This document shows, one piece after another, positions 20,059-28,998 of a DNA stretch of 64,000 bases. Origin of the DNA: Chondrus crispus (taxonomy: Eukaryota; Rhodophyta; Florideophyceae; Gigartinales; Gigartinaceae); contig NW_005179214.1 of assembly GCF_000350225.1 (NCBI RefSeq), forward strand, positions 40,576 to 104,575, given 5' to 3'. The position numbers and the translations under genes are program-made. Every line of letters begins with the position of its first letter. Position 1 is the stretch's first letter. Under the pieces are notes generated by a model, which saw only the letters and a list, made by a program, of their open reading frames with translations, was not told the origin of the DNA and searched no databases.

Positions 20059-20994
20059 TGTTGTAATTCTACGACCACATGCTGATATGCATGACACACA
20101 ACGACAGGTATGACACGTGTATAAGCAAAAAGACTCCGCGTGACGAGCTGAGCAAGTTTGATTTTCAACGTGTACACGTGTGATTTCTGTACACGGTTGC
20201 ACTTTACAGTACTTCAGGAGCAAGTTCGGTTTTCACCGTGTACACCTGTGAAATATGTACACGGTTGCGGTGTACAGTACAATCTGAGCATGTTTCTTTT
20301 TCTTCGCCCGACACGTGTATGACCTGAACACATGTCCTCATTACACTGTCGGACGCGTACAGTACGCCTGCCGTCTTACAGACAAAGTGTAGAACCTTGG
20401 TGGCGGGTGCCTAATGGTAGGTTCGGAGGGGCAAGGGAAAGAAGGAAGGCAGGTTGATGTGTGTGACAAAGATACCGTTGCGCGAGTTTTGAATTCGTAA
20501 GGCAAAATGTGCACTGTTGTAATTGACAGTGGACAGGACCTCACGAGAGATTCAGATTCATAAGGCAACGTGTGCGCTGTAAACAGTCCTTGCAGGATTC
20601 ATTTGAATTCGTAAGGCAACGTGTGAGCTGTAAACGTGCCTTACGAATTTGTGCCACGCTGGATTTGGAATAGTAAGGGAATTTGTGCTTTGCTGTGCTT
20701 TGTTGTACTGCCTTACTAATTTCTCCGTCATGACAGTGGTAATTCGTAAGGCGGTTTTCTGTTCTGTTTGTTGGGCCATCGCCAGTTTGGCTGAGTAGCA
20801 AGACGGGCACATGTGTTAGAGCCAATACATTTGTAGTATGTGTGTCGTAGTCTTTGGTAGTAGAGTTCTAGAAGATTGCAGAAGTGTATAAGTAGGCCGG
20901 AAGTTGGCGACTCAAAGTAAATCGGTACCCAATCCTTCAACTTCACCTCATCAACCGTCCTTCGATTTCCCTTTGCCCCGCTGACCTTCCAATA
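20059..20994 (+). repeat. LTR1-a (3' LTR of A, 5' LTR of B)
   Basis: 936 bp from TGTTGTAATTC to TTCCAATA. U3 has several acacgtgt and ttcgtaagg motifs. A TATA box (gtgtataagta, 20884-20894) lies about 30 bp before the likely start of R near ctcaaagtaaa. A 54-bp patch (20412-20465) is the inverted end of LTR2 (taatggtagg...) in place of 56 bp of LTR1 found in other copies. Confidence 0.92.
20884..20894 (+). promoter_or_regulatory. TATA box of LTR1, with conserved U3 motifs upstream
   Basis: gtgtataagta is conserved in every LTR1 copy, and as gtgtataagta in LTR2 (31239-32504: at 32391). Both families follow it with a ctcaaagtaaa/ttcaaagtaaa block. Upstream, LTR1 has five or six ttcgtaaggc or inverted gccttacgaa motifs (about 20490-20755). 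Confidence 0.7.
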
Positions 20995-21008
20995 GGTTAT
21001 GGGCCCAG
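20995..21008 (+). promoter_or_regulatory. Primer-binding site for initiator tRNA-Met anticodon arm
   Basis: GGTTATGGGCCCAG begins immediately after LTR1. It is the exact complement of CTGGGCCCATAACC, the anticodon stem-loop of eukaryotic initiator tRNA-Met. Drosophila copia and yeast Ty5 are known to use such internal half-tRNA primers. It recurs at 28527, 32505, 41209, 51320 and 58767, and inverted at 21373 and 39341. Confidence 0.9.
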
Positions 21009-21076
21009 TTCAACGTTATTGTTCCGCTGTGTGAGTGCTTGTTCTCAGTTTCTGCTGCCGTTTTCGTGTTTGTTTC

Positions 21077-22325
21077 TACTGGCAGGTCAGCGGGGCGAAG
21101 GGGATTCGAAGGACGGTTGATGAGGTGAAGATCCACCAAGTTGAAACGACAGCGGGTAGACGGAGACGAACGACCAAGATGATAACGACAGCAAGTAGAC
21201 GGCGATAGAACAAAACGAACGGCGGCGGCGATGAAACGGCGGCAGAAACAACAGCAGAAACCAAAACGAGAACGACAGCGGGGACCAAAACGAGAACGAC
21301 AGCAGAAACAAACACGAAAACGGCAGCAGAAACTGAGAACAAGCACTCACACAGCGGAACAATAACGTTGAACTGGGCCCATAACCTACTGGTAGGTCAG
21401 CGGGGCGAAGGGGATTCGAAGGACGGTTGATGAGGTGAAGTTGAAGGATTGGGTACCGATTTACTTTGAGTCGCCAACTTCTGGCACTACTTATACACTT
21501 CTGCAATCTTCTAGAACTCTACTACCAAACACTACGACACACATACTACAAATGTATTGGCTCTAACACATGTGCCCGTCTTGCTACTCAGCCAAACTGG
21601 CGATGGCCCAACAAACAGAACAGAAAACCGCCTTACGAATTACCACTGTCATGACGGAGAAATTAGTAAGGCAGTACAACAAAGCACAGCAAAGCACAAA
21701 TTCCCTTACTATTCCAAATCCAGCGTGGCACAAATTCGTAAGGCACGTTTACAGCTCACACGTTGCCTTACGAATTCAAATGAATCCTGCAAGGACTGTT
21801 TACAGCGCACACGTTGCCTTATGAATCTGAATCTCTCGTGAGGTCCTGTCCACTGTCAATTACAACAGTGCACATTTTGCCTTACGAATTCAAAACTCGC
21901 GCAACGGTATCTTTGTGTCCTGCTGTACCCGTGCTGCACTCCATGGACGCTGTAAACCTTTGGCACGTGCCAGGCACCCGCCACCAAGGTTCTACACTTT
22001 GTCTGTAAGACTGCAGGCGTACTGTACGCGTCCGACAGTGTAATGAGGACATGTGTCCAGGTCATACACATGTCGGGCGAAGAAAATGAAACATGCTCAG
22101 ATTGTACAGTACACCGCAACCGTGTACATATTTCACACGTGTACACGTTGAAAACCAAACTTGCTCCTGAAGTACTGTAGAGTGCAACCGTGTACAGAAA
22201 TCACACGTGTACACGTTGAAAATTAAACTTGCTCAGCTCGTCACGCGGAGTGTTTTCGATTTTACACGTGTCAAACCTGTCGTTGTGTGTCATGCATATC
22301 AGCATGTGGTCGGAGAATTACAACA
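21077..22325 (-). mobile_element. Inverted copia-1 derivative inserted in the leader of B
   Basis: Flanked by 5-bp target duplications GTTTC (21072-21076 and 22326-22330). On the minus strand: a whole LTR1 (22325 to 21387, TGTTGTAATTC...CCAGTA), primer site (21386-21373), 242 bp of leader (21372-21131), then only the last 54 bp of a 3' LTR (21130-21077). The interior and most of the 3' LTR are missing. The insertion defines the LTR1 termini exactly. Together with LTR1-a it forms a ~937-bp inverted repeat. Confidence 0.88.
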
Positions 22326-22608
22326 GTTTCTGCTGTCGTTCTCGTTTTAGTCTCCGCTGTCGTTCTCGTTTTGGTTTCTGCTGTCGTTTCCGCCGCCGTT
22401 TTCATCGCCGCCGTCGTTCGTTTTGTTCTATCGTCGTCTACTTGCTGTCGTTATCATCTTGGTCGTTCGTCTCCGTCTACCTGCTGTCGTTTCAACTTGG
22501 TGGATCTTCTTCGTGTCTGTTGCAGCTTGGTCTTGGCAATCGTTGTGTGAGCTGTGGGTGTAGTCCTTAGTCGCCAACGTACCATATCAATCCAAGAAGA
22601 CTGCCCTT

Positions 22609-22749
22609 CGATCACGCCGGTGATCGTCGTAGCTGCCGATACCCTCGCTCTTGGTGAAAGGCTTGTGCCATTGGAAATCTGACTTGAGCGAGGGTCCGAC
22701 CAAGAATCGTCGAGAGACGAAACACTGATCCTCGGGGAGGATCACAGTG
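22609..22749 (+). promoter_or_regulatory. Structured RNA element in the copia-1 leader
   Basis: Hairpin CGATCAC-gccg-GTGATCG (22609-22626); long-range 10-bp pairing ACCCTCGCTC (22641-22650) with GAGCGAGGGT (22686-22695); hairpin CACTG-ATCCTC-ggg-GAGGAT-ca-CAGTG (22725-22749). All occur in the leaders at 41.6, 51.7 and 59.1 kb. Such structures in LTR element leaders serve packaging, dimerisation or translation; which applies here is unknown. Confidence 0.6.
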
Positions 22750-23372
22750 TACTGGTCTAGTCGATCCGCACTCTGCCTTCGGGAGGTGCGTCGGCGGTGT
22801 GGGTAACGCTCTCAGTATTAGCCCTATAGGTACGACTTCGGTCCCCTGGGTGAAGAGAAAACGTGCCTAAACACTGAACCTCTCACTATACGTGTATAAG
22901 GTCGCGTACCTTGATTAAGTTCGCACGGAAGAGGGTGACCCAAGGAGTGATTGTGAACAAATCACACGAGTACGACGAAGGCAGTTTCATTCTTGTGTTG
23001 TGGGAAACCTCATTGGGGTAGTACCGTATTAAGTTTGGACAAGCCGATTTCGGTTGCAGGGACCGTTCGCGGTAGTGACCAAAAGTCCTGGTTCGTCTAC
23101 AGGCAAAGTGTTGTGCTTACTCGTGGCACGTTTGATTTAGTTCACAGTCGAAAGACCCGCACTGGCCGACACACAGGGGTAGCGCCCTAAGGCATTTTTA
23201 AGAAGAATACGCTTGTTCCACTCCGCCGGGAACAAGCACCAAGAACGTTTCCGAGTAATCGCTACAAACTTCCTATACGGGTGGGCTTGCCATTGTGTTG
23301 ACTATCGGTTAACGGCTTGGGATCCCGGAACAGAAGACCTTGTATACTCGAAGGGTACATCCATTCCGCGAA

Positions 23373-26300
23373 ATGGATGACCAAAGCTCTGGATCGGTCA
23401 GAATCGAGAAGCTGACCGCATCTAACTTTTACATCTGGAAGCAGAAAATCCAGCTACTGCTTGCTCTCCGAGATGTCGATCAATACGTTTTTGATGATAT
23501 CCCGGAGAATGCGACCTCAGATGACCGGAGAAAGTGGATCCGTGGTGACGCAAAAGCAAAGGCAGTCATCGGACTCACGCTTTCTGATGACTACTTGCAA
23601 CATGTGCGAGGGTGTAGCAGTGCGAAAGAGACATGGGAAGCAATTCTGAATGTGTTCGAGGGTCATACTTTGCTCAACAAACTTGCCGCGCGTCGCGACT
23701 TTTACACTGTATCCATGCTCCCATCCGAGAAAGTGCTCGTGTTCATCAATCGTGTGAAGCAACTTGCTGCCAGATTGCAGTCAATGAGTGTTGAGATTGA
23801 CGATAAAGAAATTGCAATGGCTGTGTTGAATGGCTTGCCTTCACGATTCGATAACCTGATTGTTGCTCTTGACGCACTTGGCAATGAAGATAAAGTGTTT
23901 GGACTCGAGTTTGTGAAGAGTCGTCTGCTGCAAGAAGAACAACGAGAAAGCATGAAGACCGCTTCTGCTTCATCACCACATGCACCTGCACTTGTCAATC
24001 GTATGCCTATTCGACGCGATATGAAATGTACGAATTGCAATAGACATGGGCATACTGCAGCGCGTTGCTGGGGCAAGGACGTGAATGGGCGCCGACCTGC
24101 ACCGCCAGATGAGTTTCGGTCACGCAACACTGGCTTGAAGCCAAGTGCATTCGTTTCTCGAGATGAAAATTCTACTGCTGCCTTTGCGGAGAGTGACTTT
24201 ACTTGCTTGCTTTCGACTTCCACTCCAGAAAAGAGGGCTGCAAACGCAAGGTCATGGCTGGTCGATTCCGGTTGCAGCGCTCACATTACGTTTGATCGCT
24301 CTTTGTTCGTTACGTATGAACAGATGCAATCTGGATCAGTCGAGATGGGCACGAAGGCTAGAGCTAATGTCGCTGGTCGCGGCGAGGTAGAATTCATGTT
24401 GAACGTCAACGGTAGTCCCCATCCTTGCAAATTGTCAAACGTTTTGCATGTCCCTGATTTCGGATACTCGCTACTGTCTGTTAGCCAAATGGTTTCGAAG
24501 GGTTTGCAAGTGTCATTTGAAAATGAGAAATGCCGCGTTACTGCAGGATCAACTGTACTTGCTACAGCGAGTCAAGTTGGGGATTTGTACATACTTGACG
24601 TCATGAATGAAACCTTTTCTGCTCACGTAGTTACCCTGCAGACGCTACATGAACGCATGGCCCATGTTAATATACAAGGAATCGCATCAATGATTCACAA
24701 TAATGTGGTACGTGGCATCAACGTTCGTCAAAGCGATTTCATCAGTGCAATGAATCCGAAGTCTGACAATCACTCTCCCATTTGTCCTGCGTGTGTGTTT
24801 GGCAAAGCAACGCGATCAGTAATCCCAAAACAGCGATCATCGTCTCGAGCACAGAACTGTCTTGACTTGGTACATTCTGACGTTTGCGGTCCGCTCGAAG
24901 TACAGTCCATTGGTGGTTCGAGATACTTCATTACATTTGTCGATGATCACTCGAACTGGGTAGTTGTGTACACGATGAGAAATAAATCTGAGGCGTTTGC
25001 AAAATACAAGTTGTATGAAAAGTTGGCTCAAACCCACACTGGTCGCAAAGTAAAGGTGCTTCGCACTGATCGAGGGGGAGAGTACTTGTCGACGGAATTC
25101 AAGTCGCATCTAGATTTAAACGGTACGCAGCACCAACTCACAACGGCGTACACCCCTGAACAAAACGGTGTTGCTGAACGTTTAAATCGAACTTTGATTG
25201 ATCTTGTCCGCTCTAGGCTTTCTCATAAACAGGTCAGTAAGCGATTCTGGGCCGAGGCTCTTGCCACTTCGGTATATGTACGTAATCGAGTTACTTCACG
25301 CGCTTTGCCCGTTAATACAACTCCGCACCACATTTGGATGAATTCCACTCCAAATGTTGGCCATTTGCGAGTATTTGGGTCAAAGTGTTGGTATACATTA
25401 CCAAAATTAGAGCTCCGTAAGCTGGACTTGCGAGCGCGTGAAGCGATGTTTCTTGGGTACTCGCAATGCAGTAAGGCATACAAACTTTGGGACGGAGAGT
25501 TGAATAAAATTGTTGTGTCACGGGATGTCAAGTTTGATGAATCGACATGTGGTATGCATGACATTCCTGCACACGAAGGTGATTCAATCAACTCTGATGT
25601 TGACGTTGTACTGCTCGATGGCGACAATGGGAATACAGCTGATACCCCAAATACGGATGAGGTCGGTTCTGAAGAGGATGAAGTTTCGGAGGAGGTTCTT
25701 GAAAACGATGGCTCTCACTCTGTAAGTAAGAATGATGAAGATGAAGATGATGTACCAACTGCCGTCGAAACTCCGAATGTCACTCCTCCAACTCCTACTC
25801 CAGCTGTGCGAAGATCGTCTCGAGTCAGCAGACCTCCCGGATCATGGTGGAGGAGCAACTTTGCAGCTGCTCTTCTTTCACATGCGCATGTCGCTATTGA
25901 AGGTCCCAACACTTTCAAACAGGCAACCAACGGTCCTAGCGCTGCATTTTGGCAGACCGGCATTGACAAAGAACTTGCCTCGCAGACCAAGAATCGGACT
26001 TGGAAACTTGTTCCTCGATCTGAGGCGTCAAACATCTTGACATCTCGATGGGTTTTCAATGTCAAGCAACTGCCTGATGCAAATGGCAATATAGTTGAAA
26101 GTGCAAAAGCCAGACTTGTTGCTCGTGGATTCCAGCAAGTGCAGGGTCTTGACTACACTGACACATATGCCCCTGTCATAAAGTTTACCACTATTTGTCT
26201 ACTTCTTGCCTTAGTTGCACATTACGACCTCAAACTTCATCAGATGGATGTCGTGACTGCGTTTTTGAACGGCGACTTGGATGAAGACATCTACATGGAG

Positions 26301-27482
26301 CAACCCGAAGTGTGCATTGACAAAAGCAAAAGTGACCACGTGTGCAAACTTTTGAAAGCACTTTACGGTCTTAAACAAGCACATCGTCAATGGCATGCCA
26401 AAGTGGATGATTTCTTAATTGGTGAATTGGGATTCGAGACTTCACGTAGTGATCCTTGTCTCTACATTAAACGCATCCGTAACACTATCATGCTGATTGC
26501 ACTTTATGTCGATGACTTGTTACTCGCTGGTAGTGATATCGATGCCATCAAATGGATGAAGGGGGAGCTTAATAAACGGTTTGAGATGAAAGACCTTGGT
26601 GAAGCAAAAGTCTGCATTGGTCTTGAAATTCAAAGGGATCGCACCGCCAAGACTTTGAGTCTCACTCAAACTAAGTATGCATCAAAAGTGCTTGAGCGTT
26701 TTGGAATGTCAACGTGTAACCCCTCTCTGACTCCAATGGAACAAGGTCACACAACCACGATTTCAACCGAAAACGACTCCGAAACAAACGCACCGTATCG
26801 TGAAGCAGTGGGATCCCTGATGTACTTGATGGTTGGCACTCGTCCAGACTTGGCATATGCGATTGGAAAGCTTTCTCAACATTCTGCCAACCCATGTGAG
26901 TCACACTGGGCAGGTGTGAAACGGGTAATGCGATACGTGCAAGGGACTCCAAACTTAGGAATCGTGTTTGATAATAAATCCAAATCGCCGGAGTTGTTCG
27001 GCTTCAGTGATGCTGACTGGGCCGGTTGTTCAGAGTCTCGCAAGTCGACCAGCGGATATGTTTTCAAGTTCTGCGGTGGAGCGATCAGTTGGAGTTCCCG
27101 GAAACAGACTGTGGTTGCAACTTCGACGTGTGAAGCTGAGTACATTGCACTATGCGAAGCGTGTAAGGAGGCGACTTGGTTGCGTCAAGTGGTTGCTGAT
27201 GTTCTTGGACTTGATTCTGATCCCACGATTGTGATGGGGTGTGACAATGCAGGGACTATTTCGTATGCACAGAATGAATCGGTCAACCGTCGTAACAAAC
27301 ATGTTGATGTGAAATACCACTATGTACGAGATGCAATTAAGAGAAACGTCATTTCTTTGTCGCATTGCCCGACCACTTCCATGCCTGCAGATATCCTGGC
27401 GAAAGCACTTGGGCGAGTTCTATTCCAGAAGTTTGTAGAACTTCTAGGGCTTGCAGTAGCTACTTCTGATAAAAGCATGTGA
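23373..27482 (+). CDS. copia-1 B Gag-Pol polyprotein (only intact copia-1 gene in the window)
   Basis: 1369 codons uninterrupted. The ATG at 23373 (MDDQSSGSVRIEKL) is preferred because the frame upstream lacks another ATG. Domains: Gag (about 1-215, with the copia gag core WKQKIQLLLALRD); CCHC knuckle near 219-232; aspartic protease with DSG at about 297; integrase with HHCC zinc site (CPACVFG) and catalytic Asp/Asp/Glu in HSDVCGP, LRTDRGGEY and GVAERLN (about 500-600); an acidic linker; reverse transcriptase with YVDD near 1045; RNase H with DADWAGC and CEAEYIAL near 1253. The polyprotein would be cleaved by its own protease and copy RNA inside virus-like particles. It could supply proteins in trans to the defective copies and the TRIM. 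All key residues seen are present. Confidence 0.95.
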   Translation: MDDQSSGSVRIEKLTASNFYIWKQKIQLLLALRDVDQYVFDDIPENATSDDRRKWIRGDAKAKAVIGLTLSDDYLQHVRGCSSAKETWEAILNVFEGHTLLNKLAARRDFYTVSMLPSEKVLVFINRVKQLAARLQSMSVEIDDKEIAMAVLNGLPSRFDNLIVALDALGNEDKVFGLEFVKSRLLQEEQRESMKTASASSPHAPALVNRMPIRRDMKCTNCNRHGHTAARCWGKDVNGRRPAPPDEFRSRNTGLKPSAFVSRDENSTAAFAESDFTCLLSTSTPEKRAANARSWLVDSGCSAHITFDRSLFVTYEQMQSGSVEMGTKARANVAGRGEVEFMLNVNGSPHPCKLSNVLHVPDFGYSLLSVSQMVSKGLQVSFENEKCRVTAGSTVLATASQVGDLYILDVMNETFSAHVVTLQTLHERMAHVNIQGIASMIHNNVVRGINVRQSDFISAMNPKSDNHSPICPACVFGKATRSVIPKQRSSSRAQNCLDLVHSDVCGPLEVQSIGGSRYFITFVDDHSNWVVVYTMRNKSEAFAKYKLYEKLAQTHTGRKVKVLRTDRGGEYLSTEFKSHLDLNGTQHQLTTAYTPEQNGVAERLNRTLIDLVRSRLSHKQVSKRFWAEALATSVYVRNRVTSRALPVNTTPHHIWMNSTPNVGHLRVFGSKCWYTLPKLELRKLDLRAREAMFLGYSQCSKAYKLWDGELNKIVVSRDVKFDESTCGMHDIPAHEGDSINSDVDVVLLDGDNGNTADTPNTDEVGSEEDEVSEEVLENDGSHSVSKNDEDEDDVPTAVETPNVTPPTPTPAVRRSSRVSRPPGSWWRSNFAAALLSHAHVAIEGPNTFKQATNGPSAAFWQTGIDKELASQTKNRTWKLVPRSEASNILTSRWVFNVKQLPDANGNIVESAKARLVARGFQQVQGLDYTDTYAPVIKFTTICLLLALVAHYDLKLHQMDVVTAFLNGDLDEDIYMEQPEVCIDKSKSDHVCKLLKALYGLKQAHRQWHAKVDDFLIGELGFETSRSDPCLYIKRIRNTIMLIALYVDDLLLAGSDIDAIKWMKGELNKRFEMKDLGEAKVCIGLEIQRDRTAKTLSLTQTKYASKVLERFGMSTCNPSLTPMEQGHTTTISTENDSETNAPYREAVGSLMYLMVGTRPDLAYAIGKLSQHSANPCESHWAGVKRVMRYVQGTPNLGIVFDNKSKSPELFGFSDADWAGCSESRKSTSGYVFKFCGGAISWSSRKQTVVATSTCEAEYIALCEACKEATWLRQVVADVLGLDSDPTIVMGCDNAGTISYAQNESVNRRNKHVDVKYHYVRDAIKRNVISLSHCPTTSMPADILAKALGRVLFQKFVELLGLAVATSDKSM

Positions 27483-27493
27483 TCGAGGGGGAG

Positions 27494-28432
27494 TGTTGTA
27501 ATTCTACGACCACATGCTGATATGCATGACAAACGACGACAGGTATGACACGTGTAAAAGAAAAAACACTCTGCGTGACGAGCTGAGCAAGTTTGATTTT
27601 CAACGTGTACACGTGTGATTTCTGTACACGGTTGCACTCTACAGTACTTCAGGAGCACGTTTGGGTTTCGACGTGTACACATGTGAAATATGTACACGGT
27701 TGCGGTGTACAGTACAATCTGAGCATGTTTCATTTTCTTCGCCCGACACGTGTATGACCTGGACACATGTTCTCATTACACTGTCGGACGCGTACAGTAC
27801 GCCTGCAGTCTTACAGACAAAGTATAGAACCTTGGTGGCGGGTGCCTGGCACGTGCCAAAGGTGTACAGCGTCCATGGAGTGCAACACGGGTACAGCAGG
27901 ACACAAAGATACCGTTGCGCGAGTTTTGAATTCGTAAGGCAAAATGTGCACTGTTGTAATTGACATTGGACAGGACCTCACGAGAGATTCAGATTCATAA
28001 GGCAACGTGTGCGCTGTAAACAGTCCTTGCAGGATTCATTTGAATTCGTAAGGCAACGTGTGAGCTGTAAACGTGCCTTACGAATTTGTGCCACGCTGGA
28101 TTTGGAATAGTAAGGGAATTTGTGCTTTGCTGTGCTTTGTTGTACTGCCTTACTAATTTCTCCGTCATGACAGTGCTAATTCGTAAGGCGGTTTTCTGTT
28201 CTGTTCGTTGGGCCATCGCCAGTTTGGCTGAGTAGCAAGACGGGCACATGTGTTAGAGCCAATACATTTGTAGTATGTGTGTCGTAGTGTTTGGTAGTAG
28301 AGTTCTAGAAGATTGCAGAAGTGTATAAGTAGTGCCAGAAGTTGGCGACTCAAAGTAAATCGGTACCCAATCCTTCAACTTCACCTCATCAACCGTCCTT
28401 CGAATCCCCTTCGCCCCGCTGACCTACCATTA
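27494..28432 (+). repeat. LTR1-c (3' LTR of copia-1 B)
   Basis: 939 bp from TGTTGTAATTC to CTACCATTA, preceded by the polypurine tract gatcgagggggag. It lacks the LTR2 patch of LTR1-a; other differences from LTR1-a are scattered substitutions. It is followed not by flanking host DNA but by a truncated TRIM LTR. Confidence 0.92.
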
Positions 28433-28801
28433 AGCGCGCCCAAGGGGCCACCAAGAAGCCAGCGCCTGTGGCTTAGTGGTTAACGAATTTTTGCGGCAGA
28501 TTTTTCAGACCTCGATTTTAACATCAGGTTATGGGCCCAGATTTACGCTACCACTCGTGAGTTCGATTCTCATCAGGTGCACTTGGGCGGCGCAATGTTT
28601 GTTTGTTTGTTTGTGTCACACTTGGGAACGTACCTGCCTGTGTGTTGTGCAGTGACCCGCGCCGTGTGTTTGGCGTCCCTTGGTCGAGGGGGAGTGTTGA
28701 AATAGTGAGCGCGCCCAAGGGGCCACCAAGAAGCCAGCGCCTGTGGCTTAGTGGTTAACGAATTTTTGCGGCAGATTTTTCAGACCTCGATTTTAACATC
28801 A
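28433..28801 (+). mobile_element. TRIM: terminal-repeat retrotransposon in miniature with tRNA-like segment
   Basis: Direct repeats of 107 bp (3' copy 28695-28801, TGTTGAAATAG...AACATCA) and 94 bp (5' copy 28433-28526, lacking the first 13 bases). The 5' copy is followed at once by the primer site GGTTATGGGCCCAG (28527-28540). The 3' copy is preceded by tcgagggggag, identical to the copia-1 polypurine tract. The interior is only ~154 bp and non-coding, with a short (tgtt)n run near 28597-28616. It must be moved by proteins of another element; the shared PBS, polypurine tract and TGTTG start point to copia-1. The right end runs into the copia-1 leader at ggggtagcgcc. It carries tRNA-type A and B boxes. 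Confidence 0.85.
28462..28580 (+). other. Split tRNA-like sequence (Pol III A and B boxes) spanning TRIM LTR and interior
   Basis: GCGCCTG (28462-28468) can pair with CAGGTGC (28574-28580) as a 7-bp acceptor stem with one G-U. TGGCTTAGTGG (28469-28479) is a perfect Pol III A box. GTGAG-TTCGATT-CTCAT (28557-28573) is a full T arm with B box GTTCGATTC. The two halves are separated by the LTR end and the primer site, so spacing is about 40 nt longer than in a tRNA and the anticodon arm is not recognisable. I do not call it a functional tRNA; it looks tRNA-derived. The A-box half recurs in the 3' LTR (28724-28749). Confidence 0.65.
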
Positions 28802-28998
28802 GGGGTAGCGCCCTAAGGCATTTTTAAGAAGAATACGCTTGTTCCACTCCGCCGGGAACAAGCACCAAGAACGTTTCCGAGTAATCGCTACAAACTTCCT
28901 ATACGGGTGGGCTTGCCATTGTGTTGACTATCGGTTAACGGCTTGGGATCCCGGAACAGAAGACCTTGTATACTCGAAGGGTACATCCATTCCGCGAA
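28802..28998 (+). other. Partial copia-1 leader upstream of copy C
   Basis: The last ~197 bp of the copia-1 leader, joined to the TRIM end at a cagggg-like microhomology. The 5' LTR, primer site and structured leader of copy C are absent. Confidence 0.8.

Larger units (their letters stand above)
16585..20994 (+). mobile_element. copia-1 copy A, 5'-truncated, ending in LTR1
   Basis: A Ty1/copia element joined directly to the Helitron at the gag zinc-knuckle coding region. It lacks its 5' LTR, leader and most of gag. The 3' LTR1 (20059-20994) also serves as the 5' LTR of copy B. It belongs to a defective subfamily with lesions shared with the copies at 48402, 55942 and 63306. Confidence 0.9.
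21009..23372 (+). other. 5' leader of copia-1 B (interrupted by 21077-22325)
   Basis: Non-coding leader between the primer site and gag. The first part is pyrimidine-rich with repeated ctgtcgtt(ctcgttt) units, giving misleading Arg/Cys- or Val-rich ORFs. The rest (22560-23340) is unique and conserved in all copies, with strong inverted repeats at 22609-22749. The last ~60 bp before gag (gggtgggcttgccattg...ggatccc) are shared with the leader of copia-2. Confidence 0.75.

Noticed and set aside
20995-21008. GGTTATGGGCCCAG read as a splice donor (AG/GTTATG)
   Set aside because: It always follows an LTR end immediately, in three LTR families, and exactly complements the initiator tRNA-Met anticodon arm. 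A primer site explains it better.
22229-22570. Arg/Cys- or Val-rich ORFs in the copia-1 leader (also at 41249, 51360 and 58807), and Asn/Gln/Arg-rich ones at 32501-32863 and 39007-39357
   Set aside because: They are translations of the pyrimidine-rich tcgtt-type leader repeats and occur only there. No start context or conservation argues for translation.
22900-23190. Short ORFs in the copia-1 leader (for example 22993-23190, 59410-59658)
   Set aside because: Not conserved in length between copies and broken by single substitutions. No recognisable product.
28462-28580. A functional tRNA gene
   Set aside because: A box, B box and acceptor pairing are present, but the halves are too far apart and no anticodon arm or intron boundary fits. 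Kept only as tRNA-like.
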